Below are positions 1-8,299 of a stretch of 64,000 nt of DNA, one piece after another. The position numbers and the translations under genes are program-made. Source of the stretch: Mobilicoccus pelagius NBRC 104925 (GTDB taxonomy: Bacteria > Actinomycetota > Actinomycetes > Actinomycetales > Dermatophilaceae). The first letter of the stretch is position 1. Each line of letters begins with the position of its first letter. The notes below the pieces were generated by a model. The model searched no databases, had not been told where the DNA came from, and saw only the letters and a list, made by a program, of their open reading frames with translations. The DNA lies in the NCBI RefSeq assembly GCF_000247995.1, contig NZ_BAFE01000020.1, positions 1 to 64,000 on the forward strand, given 5' to 3'.

Positions 1-125
1 ATTATGGATGACCTTACGCGAGCCACGGATAGGGGCACCCGTGCGTTGTCCGTGGTCTGCGGGGCTGGGAGACGAGCCGGGACAGGTATCGTGGCGTTGC
101 AGCGAGGAGGGTCCCAGCGGCGGTC

Positions 126-475
126 GTGGAGCTGTCGGTGCAGATTCAACTCATTGAGCCCACGCTCGAGTACGTCAGCGGCCCCTCCGAGGAGATCCCC
201 ACCGAGGGGTACGACGGTACGTCGTGGGCCGGGGCGCCGCCGCGAAGGCGGCCCCGTGGTCGTGCTGCAAGTGGCGGCCGCTGGGTGCGAGCCGCGATTC
301 GCAGACCTAGGACCTGCTCACCGTCGATCGTGACGGTCACGTGCTGGGCTTGGCGCGCTACACCGGCGGCCAGCTCGGTGAGACCTACGAGCTGAGCGTC
401 CTCAACGAGGCACCGACCTTCCAGTCGCCGGCCCAAAGCCAGGTCCGAGAGGGCAGGCTGCGCATCCAGCAGGGA
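126..475 (+). pseudogene. Frameshifted remnant of an unrecognised gene
   Basis: A protein-like reading starts at GTG 126 (VELSVQIQLIEPTLEYVSG...). It appears to continue in a second frame from about 240 (a PVVVLQVAAAGCE-like stretch) and in a third from about 312 (DLLTVDRDGHVLGLARYTGG...). No single frame carries all three plausible segments, so two frameshifts are inferred. No family is recognised. The first 125 bases hold nothing I can name. It may equally be chance coding-like sequence in GC-rich DNA. Confidence 0.3.
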
Positions 476-535
476 GGGGTGAAGGTGAGGGGGCGCCCCA
501 GCGGCGCGGCGCGCCCCTCTAGTTGTCCCTGGGCA

Positions 536-892
536 TCACAGCTTCAGAGCCCCCTTGCGCAGCATCGGGGGTTGCTGCTCAACCTCGAGGTCGACGAGTG
601 ACCACGAGCACTCCTCGAGCCAGGGCAGACGATCACGCCACGGGTCCAGCAGCGGCCAGGCGGACAGCACCTGCGTGTGCGCGCCGCCGGCGCTGCGCAG
701 CAGCGGCCATAGCGGGCTCGGGCGTCGCAGGTCGGCCTCGCTGGCCCCCGCCGCGCGCAAGCGCTCCACCACGCGCAGGCGGTGGGCGTCTGCGCTGCTC
801 CACGGGATCGCCACGTCATCGAAGAAGATCCGTCCCCACATCGCTGAGGGCAGCAGGTGCTTGCGGCCGGTGCGCGGCACCGTCAAGGCCAT
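536..892 (-). CDS. Hypothetical protein, 118 aa
   Basis: This frame runs from ATG 892 to TGA 536. A strong GGAGGA motif sits almost directly against the ATG, which is closer than usual. An internal ATG at 841 has no such motif. The product is Trp- and Leu-rich, with DDVAIPWSSADAHRLRVVER in the middle and a C-terminal part ending in MLRKGALKL. I see no signal peptide, membrane segment or known domain. The frame stays open upstream to about 1228, but that part is low-complexity and looks non-coding. It lies between two decayed loci, so it may itself be a fragment. The function is unknown. Confidence 0.4.
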   Translation of the reverse strand: MALTVPRTGRKHLLPSAMWGRIFFDDVAIPWSSADAHRLRVVERLRAAGASEADLRRPSPLWPLLRSAGGAHTQVLSAWPLLDPWRDRLPWLEECSWSLVDLEVEQQPPMLRKGALKL

Positions 893-997
893 GTCCTCCG
901 TCAGTGGGCGCCGCAGTACGGATCGAGCGTCGGCCCATCCATCAGGCGCGCCTCGCCCGTTCCGCGCCTGGTGAGAAATCACGGTGTGATCACGAGA

Positions 998-1168
998 GCG
1001 CGCAGCGCCGGGTCTCGTCCCCCGCGAAGTGGGGGGATGGAGGGGCATGCCGAGAGGACCTTCGCAACCGATCAAGGCGCGAAGCGCCGTCCCACCAGCT
1101 GTCTTCCGGCCCGGCTTGCCGGGCCGTCCTGTCTGGGGCGCGCAGCGCCCCGGGCGGCGCGCAGCGCC
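998..1168. repeat. Dispersed 12-bp motif, four copies
   Basis: GCGCGCAGCGCC occurs at 998-1009, 1138-1149 and 1157-1168, with a one-base variant GCGCGAAGCGCC at 1077-1088. All four copies lie in the otherwise gene-poor stretch just upstream of the yefM remnant. Their role is unknown; they may be leftovers of repeat-driven rearrangement. Confidence 0.5.
1107..1126. other. Perfect 9-bp inverted repeat
   Basis: CGGCCCGGC, a TT loop and GCCGGGCCG form a perfect hairpin with no T-tract. It lies between two copies of the dispersed 12-bp motif. It could be a terminator relic or a REP-like element. Confidence 0.4.
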
Positions 1169-1243
1169 ACGACGGCACACCTGCTCGAGAGCCTGCGCCA
1201 GGCGCGCTCCGGCATGCGCGTCGAACACGATCTGGACCCATGA
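1166..1243 (+). pseudogene. yefM: C-terminal remnant of YefM-type antitoxin
   Basis: The last 25 codons read ATTAHLLESLRQARSGM..., ending EHDLDP. This is the pattern of YefM/Phd antitoxin tails, which normally read TAHLL-R-SPxNAxRLL-xSL and so on. Here TAHLL runs straight into LESL, as if about nine codons were lost between two CTGCT repeats. No N-terminal DNA-binding part is visible upstream in any frame. The stop overlaps the toxin start (ATGA at 1240-1243), the usual yefM-yoeB arrangement. The family assignment rests on this tail and on the partner gene. Confidence 0.65.
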
Positions 1244-1497
1244 AGCTCGTCTTCACCCCCAACAGCTCGGACGACTACCCCTGCTGACTGTCGGCGGACC
1301 GGCAGAGTCTCACGCGGATCAACCGGCTCATCGACGACGCGCTGCGCGACCCGACCTCCGGCATCGGCAAGCCCGAGCCCCTGCGCCACATGCTGGCCGG
1401 GGCATGGTCCCGTCGGATCACCGAGAAGCACCGCCTCGTCTACCTCGTCGACGGCGACGACCTCGTCGTCCTCCAGGCCCGTTTCCACTACAGCTGA
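1240..1497 (+). pseudogene. yoeB: YoeB-type mRNA interferase toxin with in-frame stop
   Basis: The frame has 85 codons, the normal YoeB length, and reads MKLVFTPNSSDDYPC, then TGA at 1285-1287, then LSADRQSLTRINRLIDDALR and the rest of the family pattern. The conserved blocks GIGKPEPL, WSRRIT, HRLVY and the C-terminal RFHYS are all intact. They include the Glu, Arg, His and Tyr used by YoeB enzymes to cut mRNA in the ribosomal A site. The stop falls where the family has Trp (YLYW), so TGG to TGA is the only visible lesion. Its antitoxin partner is also broken, so the locus is probably dead. Confidence 0.85.
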
Positions 1498-1519
1498 CAG
1501 GTCCACTACACCCGACAGG
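1484..1519 (+). repeat. Imperfect 18-bp tandem duplication at toxin 3' end
   Basis: TCCACTACAGCTGACAGG (1484-1501) is followed directly by TCCACTACACCCGACAGG (1502-1519), differing at three positions. The first copy encodes the last residues and stop of the toxin frame. It looks like a slippage or duplication event at the edge of the decayed locus. Confidence 0.6.
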
Positions 1520-1631
1520 CCGTTCTGCCTCGCGTCGTTCCGGGGCAGTCGGCCGACGCCTCGGCGATCTGCGTCGCCACCGTCCAGAGGCCCGCGACCG
1601 CCGTCCATTCAGCGGCGTCCTCCTCGGCGGG

Positions 1632-2975
1632 TCACTCCCCGACCGCGAGATCCGCGCCGGGACGCAGCAGCATCACCGTCAGGCCGAGCAGCGCCCACAC
1701 GGCACCGACGATCAGGGCCGTCGGGGAGGCGTTGGCGAGCACGACGAGAAGCACCACCGCCCCGACGACGGGGACGATCACGTGCACCCGGAGCGAGCGC
1801 TCGCCCGCCCGCCGGCGGACCCAGAAGTACCCCACCACCGAGGCGTGCAGCATGACGAAGGCCACGAGCGCCCCGACGTCGACGATCGAGACGAGATGAT
1901 CCAGGCCGTCGGGCTGCGTCGCGGCCCACGTCGCCATCGCCACGTTGCCCGCGGCGGCGACCAGCACCCCGACCATCGGGACACCGGTGCGGGCGGACAC
2001 ACGCGTCAGACCGGCCGGAAGCACGTCCGAGCGGCCCATGTCCATGAGGATGCGCGACGCGGCCGCCTGCCCGACCATCGCGGAGAACGCCGCACCGGCG
2101 CCCTTGGCGAGCGCCAGGGCCGTGTGCAGCCACCCGCCCAGTTGGTCGCCGACGGCCGTGTAGTAGGCCGCCCCCTGCAGCTCGGGGGTGGCGGCGAGCT
2201 CCTGGGGCGTGACCCGCGTGAGCAGTGCTCCGACGTACGTCTGCGCCATGAAGAGGACACCGGCGACGACGAGGCACGTCAGCGTCGCCCTCCCCACGAC
2301 CCGCGCGTCGCCGACGGTCTCCTCGGCGAACGTCGCGATCGCGTCGAAGCCCAGGTACGACAGCACGGCGACGGAGACCGCCGCCCACACGGCGTGCCAC
2401 GAGAACTCACCCATCCCGGTGATCGGGCTCGTCCAGGGGCGCTGCGGGCCCTGCGTGAGCAGGACGTAGGTGCCGAGCACCAGGACGACGAGAAGGATGA
2501 CGACCTCGACGACGACCACCACCGCGGCCGCTCGTGCGGCGATCTTCGAGCCGGCGAGGTTGAGCACCGTCGTCAGCAGCACCGCTCCGGCCGTCCACAC
2601 CCACACGGGGACCGACGGAAGCAACGAGTTGAGGGCGATCCCCGTGAACAGATAGGCGACGGAGGGGATGAGGAGGTAGTCGAGCATGATCATCCACCCG
2701 GCGAAGAACCCCGGCCGACGTCCCAGCCCGGCGCGGGCGTAGGCGAAGACGGACCCCGCGCTCGGCACCTCCCGCGACATGAGGACGTAGGAGGACGCGG
2801 TGAACGCCATCGCGATCGTCGCGACGAGATACACGACGGGGACGACGCCGTGACTCTTCGCGTCGAGGGAGCCGAACACCCCGACGGCCGCCGCAGGCCC
2901 GATGAAGACGAGCCCGTAGGCGATGAGCTCGGGAAAGGTGACGCGGCGCCGCAGCCCCGGAGTCATGGTGGTCAT
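1632..2975 (-). CDS. APC-superfamily amino acid/polyamine permease
   Basis: This 447-residue integral membrane transporter has about 12 hydrophobic segments. The first segment carries the APC helix signature FPELIAYGLVFIGPAAAVG, followed by MSREVPSAGSVFAYARAGLG. The family imports amino acids or polyamines with protons or by exchange; the substrate cannot be read here. ATG 2975 (MTTMTPGLRRR) was chosen because GAGGA lies 8 bases upstream and the hydrophobic part starts soon after; the open frame further upstream looks non-coding. It is divergent from the ABC exporter, about 140 bases away. Length and motifs are normal. Confidence 0.9.
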   Translation of the reverse strand: MTTMTPGLRRRVTFPELIAYGLVFIGPAAAVGVFGSLDAKSHGVVPVVYLVATIAMAFTASSYVLMSREVPSAGSVFAYARAGLGRRPGFFAGWMIMLDYLLIPSVAYLFTGIALNSLLPSVPVWVWTAGAVLLTTVLNLAGSKIAARAAAVVVVVEVVILLVVLVLGTYVLLTQGPQRPWTSPITGMGEFSWHAVWAAVSVAVLSYLGFDAIATFAEETVGDARVVGRATLTCLVVAGVLFMAQTYVGALLTRVTPQELAATPELQGAAYYTAVGDQLGGWLHTALALAKGAGAAFSAMVGQAAASRILMDMGRSDVLPAGLTRVSARTGVPMVGVLVAAAGNVAMATWAATQPDGLDHLVSIVDVGALVAFVMLHASVVGYFWVRRRAGERSLRVHVIVPVVGAVVLLVVLANASPTALIVGAVWALLGLTVMLLRPGADLAVGE

Positions 2976-3115
2976 GTCGCAGTCCTCGTGATGGGGGACG
3001 CGCGGGCTCCCGCACGCGGAGCGCACGATACGACCACCCGCCCTGGGGCCGAACGCGACCCCCGGTCGTGGCACATGCCGGATGTCGGCGAGGGACGGGC
3101 CCGTTGTCGGTCGTG

Positions 3116-6100
3116 ATGTCTACGCTGGACCGGCCCCCGAGATCCGGTGGCACACCCACGAAGTCGAGGCCGCCGGTGAACACCCCCATGGGCCGTCTGT
3201 GGACGACCGTCCGCCCGATCCGCACCCGCCTGTTCCTCGGGCTGCTGTCGGCGCTCGCGGCGTCGGTGGTCGCGCTGCTCATCCCGCAGGTGCTGCAACG
3301 GCTGGTCAATCGGCTCGGCACCGACCCGACGAGCGCCGCCGTCCTCACCGCGGGCGCCGTCGTGCTCGGGCTCGGCGTCGTCGAGGCGTCCCTCATCTGG
3401 CTGCGCCGCACGTTCGCCGTCGCGCCCGCCACCATGGCCGAGAAGCAGATGCGCGTCCGCTTCTACGACAAGGTGCAGCGCATGCCCGTCGCGTTCCACG
3501 ACGCGTGGGGCTCCGGCCAGCTCCTGTCGCGGTCGATGAGCGACATCAACCAGATCCGCCGCTGGGTCGCGTTCGGCATGATCATGGTCGTCACGAGCTC
3601 GGTGACGATCCTTGTCGGCCTCGGACTCCTCGTCCACGCCAGCCCGCTGCTCGCCGGGGTGTTCCTGCTCGGCGCGGCACCCGTCACCGTCATCTCCTAC
3701 CTGTTCAGCCGCCGCTACCACGCGCTCTCGCGGCTCTCCCAGGATCAGAACGGCGACCTCGCGACCACCATCGAGCAGTCCGTGCAGGGCATCCGCGTCC
3801 TCAAGGCGTTCGGCCGCGGACCCACCGCGCTCGACGTCTTCACCGGCCGGGCCGACGAGCTGCGGCAGACGGAGGTGCGCAAGGCCACCGCGATGGCCCA
3901 CTTCACCGCCGCGATCTTCGCGCTGCCCGAGTTCGCGCTCGGCGTCGCGCTCTACCTGGGCCTGCACGCCGTCGCCGACGGAACCATGGACGTCGGCCGC
4001 CTCGCCGCGTACTTCGCGACCGCCACGCTCGTCGTCGGCCCCACGCGCATGCTCGGGCAGCTGCTCGGGCAGGCCGTCAACACGACGACGGCCCTCCAGC
4101 GCCACTACGAGGTGATGGACGAGCCCGACACCATCACCTCACCCGACGCCCCGGCACCCCTGCCCGCCGGATCCCCCCGCGGCGACGTGCGATTCGAGGA
4201 CGTCCGGTTCCGCTACCCCGACGCGCCCGCCCAGGTGCCCGACCTGCTGCAGGGCGTCGACCTGCACGTCCGGCCGGGGGAGACGATGGCGCTCGTCGGC
4301 CTCACCGGCTGCGGCAAGTCCACCCTGCTCCAGCTCGTGCCGCGCCTCTACGACGTCACGGGCGGACGCATCACCGTCGACGGCGTCGACGTCCGCGACC
4401 TGCACCTCGACGACCTGCGCCGCAGCACCGCCATCGCGTTCGAGGACGCCACCCTGTTCTCGGACTCGGTGCGCACGAACGTCCTCCTCGGCGCCGACCC
4501 CACGCTCGACGCCGCCGAGGCCGACGCCCTCCTGCGCCTCGCGCTGCGGACCGCCGACGCCGGGTTCGTCGACGACCTGCCCGACGGCGTCGACACCCGC
4601 ATCGGCGAGCAGGGCCTCAGCCTCTCCGGCGGCCAGCGCCAGCGCCTCGCCCTCGCCCGCGCGATCGCCGCCCGACCCGCCGTCCTCCTCCTCGACGACC
4701 CCCTCTCCGCACTCGACACCCGCACCGAGGAGACCGTCACGCAGCGGCTGCGCGAGGTCCTCACGGGCACGACGACGCTCATCGTCGCCCACCGCACCTC
4801 GACCGTCGCCCTCGCCGACCGCGTCGCCCTCCTCGACGGCGGCCGCGTCGTCGCGGTCGGCACCCACACCGAGCTCATGGCGACCTCCGAGCGGTACCGG
4901 TACGTCCTCACCGACGCCGAGCGCGAGGCCGCCCAACAGCGCGACATCACCGACCTCGTCGAGCAGACCCCGAACGCGGTTGTCGCGCAGGCGAACTCGG
5001 CGGCAAGTGGCGTCGAGACCGCCTCTGTCGCACCCGCGCACCCCGCCGACGCCCACGACGACCGCGCGGCCGTGTCCGAACCCGCTGAAACCGCGCCCGA
5101 CCTCGAGGTCGGGGGAGAGGCGCCGGGGGAGCGGATGGAGGGGAGCACCGCCCCGGACGCGCCCTCCGCCGATGCGGACACCCCCGCGACGCCGACGCCA
5201 CCGACGCACCCCGTCCCCGGCACCGGCGAAGCGCCGCTCACCGACGCCGAGAACCGCGAGTCCCGCCGCCGCTCGCTGCGTCTGCTCCGGGAGCTGCTGC
5301 GGCCGGCGCGCAGCCGCATCGTCCGGCTCGGCGTCATGGTCGTCCTCGCCCAGCTCGCCGTGGTCGCCGGCCCGGCGATCATCGCGTGGGGCATCGACCA
5401 CGCCCTGCCCGCCCTCGTGCGCGGCGACGCGACCCTCACGTGGCTCGCGGCCGGCGCCCACGTCACCGCCGCGGTCGTCGGCGGCGCGCTGACGTTCGGG
5501 TACGTGCGACAGTCCACGGTCATCGGGCAGGACGTGCTGCTCACCCTGCGGCGGCGCGTGTTCCGGGCCACGCAGCGTCAGGACCTCGAGTTCCACGAGC
5601 GGTACACCTCGGGACGCATCGTCTCGCGCCAGACCTCCGACATGGAGGCGCTGCGCGAGCTGCTCGACTCCGGCATCGACGTCATGGTCGGGTCGTCGCT
5701 GTCGATGCTGTTCACCGTCGCGTTCATCCTCGCGATGGACCCGGTCACGGGCGCCGTCATGCTGCTCATGCTCGCGCCCGGCGTCGCGCTCACCGTGTGG
5801 TTCCAGCGCCGGTCGCGCGAGGCGTACCGCGAGATCCGCACGCACTCGGCGCGGCTCATCGTCCACTTCGTCGAGGCGATGACGGGCATCCGGGCGGTCA
5901 AGGCGTTCCGCAAGGAGGACTCCGACCTCGAACGGTACGACAAGCTCGCCCAGAGCTACCGCGACGCCTCGCTCGCGTCGATCATGATCTTCGGCATCTA
6001 CCAGCCCGCACTGCGCATCCTCGCGAACGCGACGATCGCGGTCGTCCTCGTCGTCGGCGGCTTCCGCGTACTGTCGGGCGATCTGCAGGTCGGTGTCCTC

Positions 6101-7000
6101 GTGGCCCTCGTCATCTATGCGCGACGGTTCTTCCAGCCGATCGACGAGATCGCGAACTTCTACAACTCGTTCCAGTCGGCCGTCGCAGCGCTCGAGAAGA
6201 TCGCCGCGCTGCTCGCCGAGGTGCCCGCCGTGCGCGACCCCGAGCACCCGACACCGCTGCCGCGGGCCGAGGGAGAGGTGGAGCTCCTCGACGCCTCGTT
6301 CCGGTACTCACCCGGCGGCCCGCTCGTCCTCAAGCCCGTCGACCTCCACGTCCCCGCCGGTCAGACGGTCGCGCTCGTCGGCCGCACGGGCGCGGGCAAG
6401 TCGACGATCGCCAAGCTCGTCGCCCGCTTCTACGACGTGAGCGCCGGCAGCGTCCGCCTCGACGGGGTCGACGTCCGCGACCTCACGGCCGAGGACCTCA
6501 CCCGCAACGTCGTCATGGTGACGCAGGAGGCGTACCTGTTCTCGGGCACGGTGGCCGAGAACATCGAGCTCGGCCGCCCCGGCGCGTCCCGGGCCGACAT
6601 CGAGGCCGCCGCCGACGCGATCGGCGCGGGGGAGTTCATCCGGGCCCTTCCCGAGGGGTTCGACACCGACGTCAACACCCGCGGCGGGCGGGTCTCGGCC
6701 GGCCAACGGCAGCTCATCTCGTTCGCGCGCGCGTTCCTCGCCGACCCGGCCGTCCTCATCCTCGACGAGGCGACGAGCTCCCTCGACATCCCGTCCGAGC
6801 GCGCCGTACAACAAGGGCTCACGACGCTGCTCGGCTCGCGGACGGCGCTCATCATCGCCCACCGCCTCTCGACGGTGATGATCGCCGACCGCGTCCTCGT
6901 CGTCGACGACGGACGCATCGTCGAGGACGGCTCACCGGCCGAACTCGTCGCCGCCGGGGGGCGGTTCGCGGACCTCTACCACGCGTGGCGGGCGGCCTGA
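3116..7000 (+). CDS. Fused ABC exporter with two TMD-NBD halves
   Basis: A single polypeptide of about 1294 residues carries two complete exporter halves, each a six-helix membrane domain plus an ATPase domain. NBD1 has Walker A GLTGCGKSTL (near residue 396) and signature LSGGQRQR, but LLLDDP instead of a catalytic Glu after Walker B. NBD2 has Walker A GRTGAGKST (near 1089) and ILDEAT with the Glu, but a degenerate signature, VSAGQRQ. This gives one competent and one degenerate ATP site, as in TM287/288-type heterodimeric exporters, here fused through an Ala/Pro-rich linker of about 100 residues. The substrate is unknown. ATG 3116 was chosen; ATG 3188, with GGTGA before it, is possible. Confidence 0.9.
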   Translation: MSTLDRPPRSGGTPTKSRPPVNTPMGRLWTTVRPIRTRLFLGLLSALAASVVALLIPQVLQRLVNRLGTDPTSAAVLTAGAVVLGLGVVEASLIWLRRTFAVAPATMAEKQMRVRFYDKVQRMPVAFHDAWGSGQLLSRSMSDINQIRRWVAFGMIMVVTSSVTILVGLGLLVHASPLLAGVFLLGAAPVTVISYLFSRRYHALSRLSQDQNGDLATTIEQSVQGIRVLKAFGRGPTALDVFTGRADELRQTEVRKATAMAHFTAAIFALPEFALGVALYLGLHAVADGTMDVGRLAAYFATATLVVGPTRMLGQLLGQAVNTTTALQRHYEVMDEPDTITSPDAPAPLPAGSPRGDVRFEDVRFRYPDAPAQVPDLLQGVDLHVRPGETMALVGLTGCGKSTLLQLVPRLYDVTGGRITVDGVDVRDLHLDDLRRSTAIAFEDATLFSDSVRTNVLLGADPTLDAAEADALLRLALRTADAGFVDDLPDGVDTRIGEQGLSLSGGQRQRLALARAIAARPAVLLLDDPLSALDTRTEETVTQRLREVLTGTTTLIVAHRTSTVALADRVALLDGGRVVAVGTHTELMATSERYRYVLTDAEREAAQQRDITDLVEQTPNAVVAQANSAASGVETASVAPAHPADAHDDRAAVSEPAETAPDLEVGGEAPGERMEGSTAPDAPSADADTPATPTPPTHPVPGTGEAPLTDAENRESRRRSLRLLRELLRPARSRIVRLGVMVVLAQLAVVAGPAIIAWGIDHALPALVRGDATLTWLAAGAHVTAAVVGGALTFGYVRQSTVIGQDVLLTLRRRVFRATQRQDLEFHERYTSGRIVSRQTSDMEALRELLDSGIDVMVGSSLSMLFTVAFILAMDPVTGAVMLLMLAPGVALTVWFQRRSREAYREIRTHSARLIVHFVEAMTGIRAVKAFRKEDSDLERYDKLAQSYRDASLASIMIFGIYQPALRILANATIAVVLVVGGFRVLSGDLQVGVLVALVIYARRFFQPIDEIANFYNSFQSAVAALEKIAALLAEVPAVRDPEHPTPLPRAEGEVELLDASFRYSPGGPLVLKPVDLHVPAGQTVALVGRTGAGKSTIAKLVARFYDVSAGSVRLDGVDVRDLTAEDLTRNVVMVTQEAYLFSGTVAENIELGRPGASRADIEAAADAIGAGEFIRALPEGFDTDVNTRGGRVSAGQRQLISFARAFLADPAVLILDEATSSLDIPSERAVQQGLTTLLGSRTALIIAHRLSTVMIADRVLVVDDGRIVEDGSPAELVAAGGRFADLYHAWRAA

Positions 7001-7034
7001 CGTGGACACCGACCCCGTGAGAAGGGAGGCGCCC

Positions 7035-7688
7035 GTGAGCGCCGACGACGGCCTCCTCGCCCGCACCGCCGCCTCCTACGACGCCGTGGCGGACCGGTAC
7101 GTCGAGCTGTTCCTCGAACAGGGCATGGCCGACGTCCGCACCCAGCCGTGGCTGCGGGCGGCGCTCGACGCGTTCGCCACCTCGGTGGCGGGACTCGGCC
7201 CGGTGCTCGACGTCGGGTGCGGCCCGGGCCAGGTGACGGCCTACCTGCACGAGCGCGGCCTCGACGCCTCGGGGATCGACCTCTCGCCGCGCATGGTGAC
7301 CCACGCCCGGCGGCTGCATCCCCGGTGTCGCTACGACGTCGGGTCGGCCACCGACCTACGGGTCGAGTCTGCGTCGCTCGGCGGCATCCTCGGCTGGTGG
7401 TCGCTCTTCAACCTGCCCCGCGCCGTGCTGCCGGCCGTCGTCGCCTCGTTCCGCGACGCACTCGCCCCGGGCGGGCGGGTCCTCGTCGCCACCCACGCCG
7501 GTGAGGACGACGTACACCGCACCGAGGCCTACGGCGGCATCCCCGTCGACTGGACGACGCACCGCTGGACCGCCGACGCCCTCGGCGCCGTCATGACCGA
7601 CGCGGGACTCCTCGTCGAGGCCGACCTCCGCCTCGCCCCGGGCGAGGACCACGGACCGGCCGTCGTCCTCATGGCCCGACGCCCCTGA
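7035..7688 (+). CDS. Class I SAM-dependent methyltransferase
   Basis: This 217-residue soluble protein carries the SAM-binding motif I VLDVGCGPGQVTAYL, then GIDLSPRMVTHARR (motif with the acidic ribose contact) and a LAPGGRVLVATH post-motif strand, as in Methyltransf_11/25 proteins. The substrate is not evident. GTG 7035 was preferred because GGGAGG lies 7 bases upstream; a GTG at 7002 would start just after the ABC stop but lacks a ribosome site. It follows the exporter by 34 bases, so the two are probably co-transcribed, and it ends at a strong terminator. Confidence 0.85.
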   Translation: MSADDGLLARTAASYDAVADRYVELFLEQGMADVRTQPWLRAALDAFATSVAGLGPVLDVGCGPGQVTAYLHERGLDASGIDLSPRMVTHARRLHPRCRYDVGSATDLRVESASLGGILGWWSLFNLPRAVLPAVVASFRDALAPGGRVLVATHAGEDDVHRTEAYGGIPVDWTTHRWTADALGAVMTDAGLLVEADLRLAPGEDHGPAVVLMARRP

Positions 7689-7693
7689 CCACG

Positions 7694-7737
7694 ACGCCCA
7701 CGGCCCCCGACCGGACGAGGTCGGGGGCCGTGGGCGT
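7694..7737 (+). terminator. Strong hairpin terminator after the methyltransferase
   Basis: A perfect 19-bp GC-rich stem (7694-7712 with 7719-7737) has a 6-base loop and starts 6 bases after the methyltransferase stop. There is no clear T-tract, as is common for actinobacterial terminators. Confidence 0.8.
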
Positions 7738-7764
7738 GGCGCAGACTCCCGCAGACGGGCGCCG

Positions 7765-8240
7765 CTCGGGAATCATGCGTGGGGTCCTCCGAGCCGTCGA
7801 CGAACCCGAGCAGGTCGCGCTGGTCCCAGTACCGGAAGCCGAGAACCTCGTCCTCGGGCACGACGTCGCCGACGAACGCCTCCCGCAGCAGCCGGGTGAG
7901 TTCGAACGCCGAGTCCATGTGCTGGCTGCGGACGTGGAAGAGCAGGTCACCGGGCGTGGCGGGCGCGGTGTGCGTGTCGTCCTCGACGGGGCGGAACGGG
8001 TGCAGCTGCGCCGGGCGCGGGGCGTCGTACATGTGGTCCCGCAGCTCGGCACCGATGCCGACGATGCCGCTGAGATCGGCCTCGGGGGCGCGGAATCCGG
8101 TGCTGTGGACGATGCCCGCGACCTCCGCGAGCGTCTCGCGGACCCCCCTCGTGCCCCTCCGGCACGGTCACCGTGAGGAAGATCGAGACGCGCGGTGCGG
8201 TGTTCGCGTGGATGGCCTGGGTCCTGTCCCTGACGGTCAC
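7765..8240 (-). pseudogene. Truncated, frameshifted DyP-type peroxidase
   Basis: Starting near GTG 8240 the frame reads RTQAIHANTAPRVSIFLTVT, then VPEGHEG. It is restored only by dropping one G from a six-G run at about 8146-8151, giving VRETLAEVAG. It then reads APATPGDLLFHVRSQHMD and DLLGFVDGSEDPT, the DyP heme-peroxidase pattern with its GXXDG aspartate. The similarity stops right after EDPTHDS; the C-terminal half with the proximal His and distal Arg is missing. This is therefore a double lesion: a homopolymer frameshift and a 3' truncation. If the frameshift were a sequencing error the gene would still lack its heme ligand. Confidence 0.8.
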
Positions 8241-8299
8241 GCCGCCCCCCGCTCGTCGTGGCTGGCGGGTCGACGCGACCCCAGACCCGACCACCGACA

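Noticed and set aside
1285-1287. TGA in yoeB as a selenocysteine codon
   Set aside because: The family has Trp at this position and the antitoxin is also broken; no SECIS-like hairpin was seen just after it.
1029-3116. Long plus-strand reading frame opposite the permease
   Set aside because: It is a GC-rich shadow of the permease gene: Arg/Asp/Gly-rich, with no domain, while the minus strand encodes a clear transporter.
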